Below are positions 28,714-38,441 of a stretch of 64,000 nt of DNA, one piece after another. The notes under the pieces were generated by a model. That model ran no database searches and was not told the origin of the DNA. It saw nothing but the letters and a program-made list of their open reading frames with translations. Numbering within the stretch: the first letter of the stretch is position 1; the number at the start of each line of letters is the position of its first letter. The DNA lies in the NCBI GenBank assembly GCA_021927905.1, contig BLLK01000045.1, forward strand, positions 3,038,001 to 3,102,000, given 5' to 3'. The position numbers and the translations under genes were made by a program. The stretch comes from Chaetoceros tenuissimus (Eukaryota > Bacillariophyta > Thalassiosirophyceae > Chaetocerotales > Chaetocerotaceae).

Positions 28714-31638
28714 TTAGCTCTTGTACCTAGAGATAAACTTGTTCCTCTTTTCTTTCAAATACGAGAAAATACCTGTTGACTCCGATGCATTCTTCTTTGC
28801 ATCCTTATCACCTTCGGAAACATTTTCAGCCTTTATTTCCAATAAATTGTCAACATTGTCCATACCAAAAAGCTGGCCTATTAGTTCGCTACCATCGGAT
28901 ACTTTTCTCAGGGGCTTATGTCTTGGATCAGAACTTACTGATTCGCTGCGGGCAGATCTTTGGCTCAGTTCGGTTTTCACGAATTCTACTTCTGCATCTG
29001 TTGTCAAAAGATCTTCAACATCAAATAGGGAACCAATAAGGTTATTTCCCTTGGTATCGGTACATTTTACAGGATCTACGAAGTCTCTTAACGCCTCATT
29101 CTTATCAACTTGCTGGTCATTTTTCAGCAAGGTCATGAATGCTTTTTCAACTTGCTTATCCAGATGAAATAGTGCTGTCATTGAGTCGACATTTTCTTTT
29201 TCTCTAGATTTCCTCATTTGTGCCTCAATTTCTAGGTCAGTACCAAACAGCTCTTGAACTAGACCGATATCTTCCTTCCATTTACAGTTATCAACGAGGC
29301 CATCAACTTGAATGAGCTCCATGACGTTCCTTAGATCAGATTCAAAAACCTTGTTAGATAAATGTACAGCCTTATCTTGAACGATGGAAGTAGTGAATGG
29401 ATCAGTAAAGTCATTTAGCCTAAGGAGGTTTGCTTTATCCACCGATTTATCTACTTCCCATAAATCTTTCAATATAGGATGAATGATAATGTGGCCTTGG
29501 AGCTTTGCGATTTCACAATCAACATGGTAGAGCTCGATGATAGACTTGACATCGGCAGCTTCTTCCTTCGTCTCGGTATGTTTTTCAGTCCAAAGATCAT
29601 TGGCGTAAATTTGATCAAAAACATTTTCTTGACCGGTTAGAGTGGCGTCAATGTCAATACCTATTTTTTCCATCCTGATGGGACTATTTGGTGCGTCATC
29701 CAAACCTTTAACAGGCATGCTGTATTCCAGGGTTTGGTCGAGACCTGCAATCTCCATGTCCATGTCATACAATTCATAGATATCATCCAAATCATCATGT
29801 TGCACTGTCCGAGCAATCTTGTCTTGAATTTCGTTGTCAACATCTAGCAAAGCACTGACGGCATTGATATCATTTTTATGCACGTTACTATCAACCATCA
29901 TATCTGTTCGTAGAAGCTCTGCAATCTCTAACGAGCCAGTGGAATTCATGTGTCTCTCCGCTGCAGCACGAGTTTGATACTGCCGCATCACATCCTTGGC
30001 AACAGGATCCACAAAGTCCTTTACACTTGAAATAGAACCTGTACAATCAACAAGAGCGTCAACACTACACAAGTCTTTTATGACGGAAAGGATTCGATTT
30101 TCTTCGCGTTTATCCACCATAACGTCAACATCGTATAGATCCATTATAGCATCAATGTCAGACTTCATATCTCTGACTTCATGGATGGTATCCATCTGAA
30201 TGTCAATAGCATATAGTTTGTCCATGATGTTTTCAATGGAATGTTCAGTTAGATCAATGTTGGATAGATTCTTCCTTGGTGGGCTATCCAGTTCCAAGCC
30301 TTTGACAGGTATAGTATATTCATATTCCTGCTGCTGTGTTTGTCCCGCCCCTGCTATCATCATATCCATGTCATATAACTCATATATATCATCTAAATCA
30401 TGTCTGCGATCATCGAGTTTCGCATTGTTTGTCACTTCTTCATCAACAGCCAACAAGGCACTTACAGCGGCAATATCTTGTGATTGTTCGTATCCATCAA
30501 CCATTAGATCTGTTCGTAGAAGCTCTGCAACTTCCAAAGTCCCTCTAGAGTAAATTTCTATTTGCATAGAAGCTCGGGCTTGATACTGACGCATCACATC
30601 CTTGGCTACAGGATCCACAAAGTCTGACAAGCTATAAGTAGACTTTGAACCATCAACTGTGGCATCAATGACATACAAATCACGCATGATACACAAGTGC
30701 GGAGTTTCTTTGCGATTATCTACCATCTCGTCAACAGTGTATAGGTCAATTATAGCATCAATGTCGGACTTCATGTCTCTGACCTCATGGATGATATCCA
30801 TTTGCATGTCAATAGCATATAGTTTGTCCATAATATTTTCAATAGAATGTTCAGTTAGGTCAATGTCTAGAGACTTAATGCTCGATCGATATGGCTCCTC
30901 CAATCCCTTGACAGGCATATGATATTCCATTTCCATTACTTGACAATCAGTATCGTAAAGGTCCATGCATTCATCTAGCTCTTCATATTTCTGTTCATTC
31001 ATTTTGTATATATCAATCTCCTTGTCAACATTGAGCAACTCTTCAATCTTCGAAAGCTCCTTCTGAGCCTTGGCTGCATCAATGTCCAGATCTGTCTGTA
31101 ACAAATCAAGAATCTTGGCAGGAATATGATGATCCTTTTTATTCTGCACAAGCATCGACTTGAGAATTGTTTTCTGCTCTGACATTTCTTCACTAGAAGT
31201 AGTAGCAGAGGAAGGATGACTTCCATCGACAGTAAGATCGCATTTGTAGAGTTCTTGAATCAGATTTGATATCTCCACACGAACACTGTTCCATTTCATA
31301 TCTCGTATACTCTGATCAACATCGTACAATTGACTAATTGCATCGACATTTTCTTTCGAATCTTCTTTCTCATGTGCAAGATTCACATCGACATCTGTAG
31401 AGTACAGATCCATAACTGTAGACTTGTGCTCTTCATCGCTACTTGTCGTGTGTGAATACTGGTCAACCTGTTTATCTACAGTATGGAGTTCCATGATACT
31501 GATACGATCTTTGCATGTGACATTATTCTGCGAAGCCTTCTCTGATAAAGTTACTTTGTAGGGGTCGACAACATCATCTTTCTCACCAGCAGATGGTCCT
31601 TCTTGCATCAATAAATCTGTTTCATACAATGAGTCCAT
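28714..31638 (-). CDS. Giant repeat protein: ~30 copies of an L-Y-x-x-D-x-x-V-D motif
   Basis: 974 aa from the ATG at 31638 (the frame's earlier codon is TTG). Nearly the whole protein is built of an 11-12-residue unit, consensus x-E/D-L-Y/L-x-V/T-D-x-x-V/I-D, e.g. MELHTVDKQVDQ, MDLYSTDVDVNL, IDLYTVDEMVDN, AELLRTDLMVDG, YELYDMDMMIAG, KDLWEVDKSVDK, about 30 copies spaced 20-45 residues. Superimposed is a ~200-aa (600-nt) block repeated twice and partly a third time, each starting with M/I-PVKGL (codons near 30,910, 30,305 and 29,710) and containing LTEHSIENIMDKLYAID and DFVDPVAKDVMRQYQ. Very acidic, no signal peptide or TM; basic tail (EKRNKFISRYKS). I know no family with this motif. Likely an elongated alpha-helical scaffold; function unknown. 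Confidence 0.85.
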   Translation of the reverse strand: MDSLYETDLLMQEGPSAGEKDDVVDPYKVTLSEKASQNNVTCKDRISIMELHTVDKQVDQYSHTTSSDEEHKSTVMDLYSTDVDVNLAHEKEDSKENVDAISQLYDVDQSIRDMKWNSVRVEISNLIQELYKCDLTVDGSHPSSATTSSEEMSEQKTILKSMLVQNKKDHHIPAKILDLLQTDLDIDAAKAQKELSKIEELLNVDKEIDIYKMNEQKYEELDECMDLYDTDCQVMEMEYHMPVKGLEEPYRSSIKSLDIDLTEHSIENIMDKLYAIDMQMDIIHEVRDMKSDIDAIIDLYTVDEMVDNRKETPHLCIMRDLYVIDATVDGSKSTYSLSDFVDPVAKDVMRQYQARASMQIEIYSRGTLEVAELLRTDLMVDGYEQSQDIAAVSALLAVDEEVTNNAKLDDRRHDLDDIYELYDMDMMIAGAGQTQQQEYEYTIPVKGLELDSPPRKNLSNIDLTEHSIENIMDKLYAIDIQMDTIHEVRDMKSDIDAIMDLYDVDVMVDKREENRILSVIKDLCSVDALVDCTGSISSVKDFVDPVAKDVMRQYQTRAAAERHMNSTGSLEIAELLRTDMMVDSNVHKNDINAVSALLDVDNEIQDKIARTVQHDDLDDIYELYDMDMEIAGLDQTLEYSMPVKGLDDAPNSPIRMEKIGIDIDATLTGQENVFDQIYANDLWTEKHTETKEEAADVKSIIELYHVDCEIAKLQGHIIIHPILKDLWEVDKSVDKANLLRLNDFTDPFTTSIVQDKAVHLSNKVFESDLRNVMELIQVDGLVDNCKWKEDIGLVQELFGTDLEIEAQMRKSREKENVDSMTALFHLDKQVEKAFMTLLKNDQQVDKNEALRDFVDPVKCTDTKGNNLIGSLFDVEDLLTTDAEVEFVKTELSQRSARSESVSSDPRHKPLRKVSDGSELIGQLFGMDNVDNLLEIKAENVSEGDKDAKKNASESTGIFSYLKEKRNKFISRYKS

Positions 31639-32035
31639 TTTCACCAGGAACAATTTTTTGTATGGTTAGTATACTGCAACAAGGGAACAGGTTAGATTTT
31701 CACCTATGTACACAAAGATATGAGCTTTGAGGATTCAAATAGTGATGAAATCATTCGAATCTGTTAACACATCTCTTTCTTGTTTACTCGTTCTCAGTGG
31801 TGTCGTGTCCGTCGTCTACGTGGTGTCTCTTGCCACTTACTTTTCACGGCTATTGAGCGATTGAAGAAGATTATAATATTTTTTACAATTATCTTGATCA
31901 TCAATAAAACGGCAAAGATTCAAACAAAATCAATATGCTTACATTATAATTCTTATATATAACATTTATTTCTTGCACAATATGCTTTACTTCACCAATC
32001 TTATGGTTGGCAGTAAATTTGCATTTTTTCTTTCA
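31639..32035. other. Intergenic region upstream of the repeat-protein gene
   Basis: About 400 bp between two minus-strand genes: promoter of the repeat protein and 3' end of the aquaporin. Nothing recognised. Confidence 0.35.
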
Positions 32036-32950
32036 TCATTCAGCAGGAAATACCTCCTCGTCAGCAATCTCAACTTTTTCATTTGACGATGGTAAAAGTT
32101 TAGTTGTTACTGGATATTCTACTACTTCAGGCTCAACTTGCCACTTCAAAAGAGCTGTGAATTCAGACACCAACAAGGCGCCACAGAAAGGTCCGATGTA
32201 ATAGATCCACCACCAATCTCCAATGACAGTGGTACATTGACTACGGTCTGCCATACAGGTAATGATGGAAGGTCCAAATATTCTTGCAGGATTCACACCA
32301 CATCCAGTAAATGGAATCAAGCATACATGGACAACGACTAATGAGAACCCAATTGGGATGGCTACGAGAGAGGTTTCAGCGATTCCTTTCTTATCCAAAG
32401 CAGTTTGAGAAATGACAAGGTAGAAAAAGAAAGAACCCATGAGTTCCAATAGAAAACCACTTCCTACTGTAATTTCCGGATCTAAAATGTTGGAACCTAG
32501 AGTAAATGGAGGATTTCTGGTGATCAAGTTCTCATCACTCTTTGCAAGGCCTTGAACACTTCCCCAGACAAGAAGCGACCCAAGCATAGCGCCAGTGAAT
32601 TGTGCAATCCAATAACAGCACATTCGTACTGCAGACATTTCACGGCGGAAAAACATGAGTAAAGAAACTCCTGGATTCAGGTGGCAACCTGAGTAGTGTC
32701 CAATAGAGTATGCCATGCACATGATTGTGATACCGAAACAGAATGCAATGGGAAAGATACGTGCTACATCTTCTCCTTTACCACTTCCACCTCCTAGCTT
32801 TGTACCAGTACTCACTGCACTCAAAGTACCAAAGTATACAAAGGTTGCTGTGCAGATGAACTCAATGAGACTGTGTTTAATGAGCTTACTGACGTTTGAT
32901 GCATCGTCTGGCGAAGGCTGCTTTAAAACACGAAGGATAGTAAACGTCAT
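32036..32950 (-). CDS. Aquaporin/aquaglyceroporin (MIP family) with NPG first pore motif
   Basis: 304 aa from the ATG at 32950; the frame continues upstream to a TTG, but that extension is not MIP-like. Six membrane helices in two inverted halves. Half-helix B reads SGCHLNPGVSLL (NPG in place of NPA), half-helix E reads GCGVNPARIFGPS (normal NPA, followed by Arg of the selectivity filter). Other MIP features are EFICTATFVYFGT in TM1 and ELMGSFFFYLVISQTALD in TM4. Conducts water and possibly small neutral solutes across the plasma or an internal membrane. The Ala-to-Gly change in the first NPA occurs in some divergent MIPs. C-terminal tail short and acidic. Confidence 0.93.
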   Translation of the reverse strand: MTFTILRVLKQPSPDDASNVSKLIKHSLIEFICTATFVYFGTLSAVSTGTKLGGGSGKGEDVARIFPIAFCFGITIMCMAYSIGHYSGCHLNPGVSLLMFFRREMSAVRMCCYWIAQFTGAMLGSLLVWGSVQGLAKSDENLITRNPPFTLGSNILDPEITVGSGFLLELMGSFFFYLVISQTALDKKGIAETSLVAIPIGFSLVVVHVCLIPFTGCGVNPARIFGPSIITCMADRSQCTTVIGDWWWIYYIGPFCGALLVSEFTALLKWQVEPEVVEYPVTTKLLPSSNEKVEIADEEVFPAE

Positions 32951-33400
32951 AATGGAATATTGCAAGCTGTACCTGCTTGCAAGTTGGAGATTATCTATGA
33001 ATATGGGCTTTTTTACTACACACAGTAATGAATATTGAGAAGCTATTGAAGTTCCTTCAATTGATAATACTTCAAGGAGTTGAAGGTTTCTATCACGAAG
33101 AAGCAACAAAAGATACTTTTTCGGATGATCGATGCGAGATGTCAAATTTCAATTGAATTATTGACATCTAATTTCAACTATTTAGCAAGAGTAACTCATT
33201 TGATTTGTTAAAAGATAATTTTAAAAATATACATCTTAGTTTACATTTGAATCTCACTTTTTATGAGGCATATCTGGTGAATCATCTCACTCTTAATACG
33301 ATCTTTACTTTAGCTTATATTTCAATTTCCACTCAACCAACATTAACTCAACTTTTAATTTCTTCTTATTCAAATTTAGTAATGTTTCTTCTTCTTACTA
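32951..33400. other. Intergenic region upstream of aquaporin
   Basis: About 450 bp of A/T-rich DNA between aquaporin and the PhyH-like gene. The 195-nt upstream extension of the aquaporin frame lies here but lacks an ATG. Confidence 0.35.
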
Positions 33401-34570
33401 TTACTTATTACTAGGAACATCAATTCCATTTCCATACTTGAGGAACGGATCAATTGTAGCATCATTTTCATACTCAATCAGTGCATCACTAACATCCTTA
33501 AGCTTCATTTTTCTCTCATAATATGGACGGATAGAGCCCTTGTAGCCTAAATCACCCTGGACCTTGGGGTTGCGGAATGAGAAGTTGAATAATACTCGAG
33601 TTGATCCATTCTCGCTTTCATTTGCATTGCCACAATGGAGAACTCTCGCATCAAAAACAACCGCATCACCCTTTTTCAAAGTAGAAATTCTATGGTCAGC
33701 AGAAGAGAGTTGTTTGTCCCGCACTTCTATAGATGGATTATGGAACTTTCTGTTCTCTTTATCAGTGTGAGTTTTGAGTAGAAAACTTGTAGGACCCATA
33801 GCTTCATTCACATCCTGTAATGCAAGGAATACAACATAAAGTGGGGCATCTTTCTTAAATGGGAGATCAGGGTGAATCTTTTGGCGAGAACTTCCTGGAT
33901 CTGTTATAACCGCGGCGAGTTCATAGAATTCACCGTCTAAAGTTACAAGTTCTTCATATACATGGCGTAACGTCCCACAGTTCCCTAGTAGCTCTTGAAG
34001 AGTATCAGCCAATACGTGTCTCTGATCATCATTCTCTGCCCGCAGTAAACTTAGTTGTAAATCACAGCGAGAGGCACGCTGATTTTCTACACCATACAAA
34101 GCTTCAGAAGGTACAAAGTTTGCTTCAATCATAGATGCCGCATCGTTCTTTTGCTCGAGGATCTGTTTACGAAAATCATCCGCTAATTCTTTCGAAAGTG
34201 CGTTATCAATACGGATAACTCCATCGCGGCGTAATATCTTTGCCTGTTCTACGGCCAGCTGCACCTTTGGATCTACTTTGCTTGCACCCCCACCAAAGCC
34301 TGTCCCACTCTTTGCTTGCTTAGGTTTCAAAAGTGGCGATTTCAACTCTTTGGCTTTTTTCAGTAGGGTTTCCTCATACAGAGCGCGTTTCTCCATCGCA
34401 AGTTGCTGATCCTGATAGAGCAAATCTTTAGCATCAAAACTGGAGAACAAGGACGTATGTACTTTATGAGCTAAGTTTCGTTCTCCAATTTGGCAAAATG
34501 CATGTGCCGGATGAGCAAGAAAAGCAACAAGACACCACCCCGCACAAGAAATATATGAATTTCGAACCAT
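33401..34570 (-). CDS. Plastid-targeted phytanoyl-CoA dioxygenase-like 2-oxoglutarate/Fe(II) oxygenase
   Basis: 389 aa. N-terminus MVRNSYISCAGWCLVAFLAHPAHAFCQ is a signal peptide with an A-H-A-F cleavage context, consistent with plastid import. A charged linker (~45-100) precedes the PhyH fold: RDGVIRIDNALSKELADDFRKQI at the start; metal ligands H and D in QKIHPDLPF; distal His in VFDARVLHCGNANES; and the 2-oxoglutarate-binding Arg in TRVLFNFSFR. LYVVFLALQDVNEAMGPTSFLLKTHT is the usual central sheet. Substrate unknown; family members hydroxylate lipids, pigments and secondary metabolites. No intron. Confidence 0.87.
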   Translation of the reverse strand: MVRNSYISCAGWCLVAFLAHPAHAFCQIGERNLAHKVHTSLFSSFDAKDLLYQDQQLAMEKRALYEETLLKKAKELKSPLLKPKQAKSGTGFGGGASKVDPKVQLAVEQAKILRRDGVIRIDNALSKELADDFRKQILEQKNDAASMIEANFVPSEALYGVENQRASRCDLQLSLLRAENDDQRHVLADTLQELLGNCGTLRHVYEELVTLDGEFYELAAVITDPGSSRQKIHPDLPFKKDAPLYVVFLALQDVNEAMGPTSFLLKTHTDKENRKFHNPSIEVRDKQLSSADHRISTLKKGDAVVFDARVLHCGNANESENGSTRVLFNFSFRNPKVQGDLGYKGSIRPYYERKMKLKDVSDALIEYENDATIDPFLKYGNGIDVPSNK

Positions 34571-35033
34571 TTGAATGTACTATGGTAGCAAGAGGGTACC
34601 TGTATGATGTATTTCAAGTATTTGATGAAGACTGAAAAGAATTCTTATTGTGCTAATTGAAAGTCTACAAAATACGCACTTTGAACTGAGAAAAGAAGGG
34701 ATGTCACAGCTTTGGGCCTCTGACCTTCAACCGTTTTCAATTTTTCGATATTTTTGTGATGTCATTTTGATGTCAATGACCAACGGGTATGTACATACAT
34801 CATGGATATCCTACTTTTTCAGGATCCATGGTTCATTGTACTGCTAGTCTACTACGAGTATGTAACTATACCAAATTTTTGAATTTTTTATTAATTTACA
34901 TTTAGATTTCTATTTCGATTCTTTCTCTAGAACCGTCCCCTATTTACAAACTGCAAAATACAAAGTCGTTTCTTATCATGCTATTGGATTCTGCGAAATT
35001 CATACATGAATATACATTTCCATATTTCTTTCA
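34571..35033. promoter_or_regulatory. Upstream region of the PhyH-like gene
   Basis: About 460 bp; contains one TACGAGTA octamer (34853..34860) some 280 bp upstream of the PhyH start. Short frames here look like chance. Confidence 0.35.
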
Positions 35034-37685
35034 TCATTCAATTTTTTCAGTATCTGCATCACTAGGTGTTGGCCAAAGCGTCCAACGAGTTGGAATTGAC
35101 GAAGGAACTTGTGATATGCTTGGACTTTGCGATACACTTGGAACTGATGAAGGAATTTGTGATGCGCTTGGACTTTGTGATACACTTGGAACTGATGAAG
35201 GAAAAAGGCTTGATGTAGGAACGACTGTATCGGTGAGGATGATTCCTTCATCCTTTTCATCTTTCTTGGCATTTTCAACAAAATAAAACAACACAGATAT
35301 TGAAGTAATGAGTACAACTGCTGTCGCGACGGCTATCATGAGAATTCTTGACTTTTGGTGCGTTCGTAGAGAGCCTTTACAACAACAAAACCCGCTGAAA
35401 ATACCTGCCCGTATAGATCGTCTAGAACTACTCATTCTCGTACTACCAAGTCTCGAAGCGTGCCTTGCACTCACTCTGTTATCATTTCTAGTTCGGGATG
35501 AATCATTAGTTTCAGATCGAGATAAGTCTTCTTCATCACTACTTTCAGCAACCGACATTTCAGCCCGATCATCGTTATCATCATCATCGAAGTCCATAGG
35601 GTCAAAGTTCTTCTCTGAGTCTGCAGTCAATAAGTATTGGGTAGAATCATGTGTATTCATCAGAATAGAACCCTCTCTGTTTTGCAACTCAGATTCTTCT
35701 GATAGATTAGTACCTCTTTGACTAGTTTTGAGTTCATCCTGTACATCTATTTCCTCTTCTTCCTCTAAGCGGTAAAGGCTCCGAATACTTGATCCTTGGT
35801 CATTTCCATCCACCTCACCTTTTATCGAAGATGGAAGAAATGGTAGCTTTTCACTATCTTGCCTAGGGAATAAGGCGTCAATAGGACTTTGAGGTTCTGG
35901 AGTATTCAGCGCTTCTTCATCGAACTCAGGTATTGTCAATGTGCTCATTCTAGACTCCCGTCGTTTTGCCACACTAATGATACTACCATTGCCAATATCA
36001 CGCCCTTGGATCTTTGTTTCATTCTGTCCTCTAAAACTTCCTTCCTTTGATTTGTTGGAGCCAATTGACCCCCCTATGCTTAAATTCTTGTTGGAGCCTA
36101 TTGACCCCCCTATGCTTAAATTCCAATCGGATGAGCCGGTATGTATTTCCCTTTCACTGAGACCCCCATTCTCATCAATCGAAGTCAAACTGTTGTTTGC
36201 ATAAGAATAAAAGCTTAGTTTCCTTGTAGAAGGTCCACTAGAAACACCAAGGTTCGCTTGGTGCTCACGATATATCCCATCTAGAGTAGCAAATGAAACA
36301 TTTTTAGGCATGCCTTTCGTAGAAGTAGCAGGACCAGGCCTAAATGGCTCCAGTTTTCGCTGCTTTTGTGACTGATATCGTGGTATTATGGGACGCGGTA
36401 ATTCAGTCTTTACTGTACCAAGTTTCAACGCTTGTTTTGCCACTTTTACAACTGAAATATCAGAATTTAAAGACGACTTTCCAGATTTGACACTCTTTAC
36501 TTGACTAGTATCACTAGTGCTACCATCATCCTTTTGATGTTCATGTTGAGCAACAGATCCTGACTCTACACTCCCGCTCAAAACACTCATTGCAGATTTA
36601 TGCGACTTTTGATCAAGTTCCAATTCTATTGGCTTTTTCTTCCATGGTCTCTTTGGATCATATTCATCTTCCATAGGATTTACCACTGAAACACTTTGCG
36701 AAGCTTGAGAATCTGTCACTGAGACATCACATCTTTGCCCAATTCCAAATCCAACCATGAGGTCTTGAGACATTTTACTACTGGCTACACTAGAATCTAA
36801 ATATTGTGAACCGTTGAAACTAGATTCCGATGGCGGTATTTCTCCCCATCCATAAAACGTGCCACTTGAAACAGGTTGTGCTTGTGGATAGGGAATAGCT
36901 GGAGGTTTCGAATCTTCACTTGAACTGTCTGATTCTGATTCTGAAGAAGATGAAGTGTAAGAAAAACCCGACCCACTACTATGTTGCGAACTTTCTTCAC
37001 TGTCACTTTCATCACTGTGTATATTGGTACCTTGTGGTTCTATAAAGTGTCCCGAATGATCACCATGATGTTGAGCCATATTCACACGTTCACTACGACT
37101 CACATTGGAACTAGACTCAGAGCCACTACTTTCATCATGACTACTTCTCGAAGAATCACTACTACTTGAAGAATCACTATCCGAGTCACTATCGCTGGAA
37201 TATTCTGAAGAATGAGCACTACTTTGACTATGACTATTTGAATCATGACTACGAGTAGTAGATCTACTACTCCCATCCTCATCTGTTTCTCTCATATTTG
37301 ATATAGTTTCTTCTTCAATAACTTGATCATAATGTTCATAATGTTTCATTTTTTCAACTTTGACACTTGAATCATGTTTCATCCCAGTTTCTTCTGAAGT
37401 CTCGGAACAACTAATGGCCGAATGAACCTCTACAAGATGCAATTCATCAATAGGACTATGATTCACTTCTTGCTTCTGTCGACTCGCTGTTAGATTGGCA
37501 TCATTGGTTTCTTGTAGAGGTTGTAGATTGACAGAGATGTCAGGTCCAATGTTTCCATCTTGTGCAACTTGTCGATGTGTCATGGTGTGTTTTCGAAGTC
37601 TATGTGGGAAGGAGACCATGAGTTCTTCATCGGATGTACCGTAGCCACTGGTATATTCTGATGATTCACTCGGTGTCGCTTCCAT
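35034..37685 (-). CDS. Large Ser-rich acidic protein with one C-terminal membrane helix and S/P-rich ectodomain
   Basis: 883 aa. The long N-terminal part (~1-790) is Ser/Asp/Glu-rich and mostly disordered, with runs such as SDSDSDSDSSSSSDSSRSS (~150-180) and a short tandem repeat (LSIGGSIGSNK twice, ~530-555). A basic stretch (RHASRLGSTRMSSSRRSIRAG) and CCCKG precede the single hydrophobic segment ILMIAVATAVVLITSISVLFYF (~800-822). The last ~60 residues carry the S-x-x-P-S-x-x-P-S repeat (SSVPSVSQSPSASQIP) common in diatom surface proteins. No N-terminal signal peptide, so topology is probably type II, with a phosphorylatable cytoplasmic tail and a short external stalk. No enzyme domain. Confidence 0.8.
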   Translation of the reverse strand: MEATPSESSEYTSGYGTSDEELMVSFPHRLRKHTMTHRQVAQDGNIGPDISVNLQPLQETNDANLTASRQKQEVNHSPIDELHLVEVHSAISCSETSEETGMKHDSSVKVEKMKHYEHYDQVIEEETISNMRETDEDGSSRSTTRSHDSNSHSQSSAHSSEYSSDSDSDSDSSSSSDSSRSSHDESSGSESSSNVSRSERVNMAQHHGDHSGHFIEPQGTNIHSDESDSEESSQHSSGSGFSYTSSSSESESDSSSEDSKPPAIPYPQAQPVSSGTFYGWGEIPPSESSFNGSQYLDSSVASSKMSQDLMVGFGIGQRCDVSVTDSQASQSVSVVNPMEDEYDPKRPWKKKPIELELDQKSHKSAMSVLSGSVESGSVAQHEHQKDDGSTSDTSQVKSVKSGKSSLNSDISVVKVAKQALKLGTVKTELPRPIIPRYQSQKQRKLEPFRPGPATSTKGMPKNVSFATLDGIYREHQANLGVSSGPSTRKLSFYSYANNSLTSIDENGGLSEREIHTGSSDWNLSIGGSIGSNKNLSIGGSIGSNKSKEGSFRGQNETKIQGRDIGNGSIISVAKRRESRMSTLTIPEFDEEALNTPEPQSPIDALFPRQDSEKLPFLPSSIKGEVDGNDQGSSIRSLYRLEEEEEIDVQDELKTSQRGTNLSEESELQNREGSILMNTHDSTQYLLTADSEKNFDPMDFDDDDNDDRAEMSVAESSDEEDLSRSETNDSSRTRNDNRVSARHASRLGSTRMSSSRRSIRAGIFSGFCCCKGSLRTHQKSRILMIAVATAVVLITSISVLFYFVENAKKDEKDEGIILTDTVVPTSSLFPSSVPSVSQSPSASQIPSSVPSVSQSPSISQVPSSIPTRWTLWPTPSDADTEKIE

Positions 37686-38441
37686 TATTTATGAATTATA
37701 TTTTAATTTTGAATGAATTTCTTTTATGAATGATGCATGCTAGCTAATAGGTTGGCGTTGATGGTCTGTATGAGGTATGAGGTATGAGGTATGTACAACA
37801 AAGTGACAATAAGGGAATCTTTAGAAGGAACAACTCGATCGTTCCAAATATAAATATAGCCTTTGGACTGGAGATCCCCTTTTACAATTCTTTAACTGAT
37901 GATGGATGGGATCGTAACTATTGTATTTCTCTGCTTGGAAAGAGATAAGATGAAGGAATGATACACAATTAATTCAAACACATAACAAACACTAACAATT
38001 TCATGCATTTGTTTGCGGAAATGTCAACCAGTCATTTGGAGTCATTTAGACGAGAAATTTAGATTAGCTAGCTAGATAGCTTCTTATGTCTCCGGTTCTC
38101 TCTTTTTCTTTACTTTCCCTCCTTTTTTCTTTCCTTTACGTACTTTTCATACTATGGCACATGGCGCAGCTTCCACCAATGAAACTTCAACTTTCATTTC
38201 GAGGCGCAAGATTGAAATGCATTCATGTCATTACATCATCTGATGCTATTGTAGATCTGATGCATTCATTCTGTTGCTGACATAAATTGCACTACGTAAT
38301 TCATTTGAATACATCTCTACAGTTTCAATCTTGCAGATCTCATTTGATCTTCATTACTTATAAATATTTCAAAGAGAGATATTGCTATTGCTAGGCTAGC
38401 TGCTATAATTATTTCCATTCTTTTCTTCTATATATTCCATC
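37686..38441. promoter_or_regulatory. Divergent 0.75 kb region, Ser-rich membrane protein / START protein
   Basis: Shared upstream region. It includes a short microsatellite-like array of GAGGTAT units at about 37768-37795. A 64-codon plus frame at 38086-38280 is probably chance. Confidence 0.4.

Noticed and set aside
33205-33414. 69-codon plus frame near the PhyH gene end
   Set aside because: A/T-rich chance frame with no features; overlaps the 3' end of the real minus gene.
38086-38280. 64-codon plus frame in the divergent promoter before the START gene
   Set aside because: Hydrophobic start is from T/C-rich promoter DNA; no continuation or homology sense.
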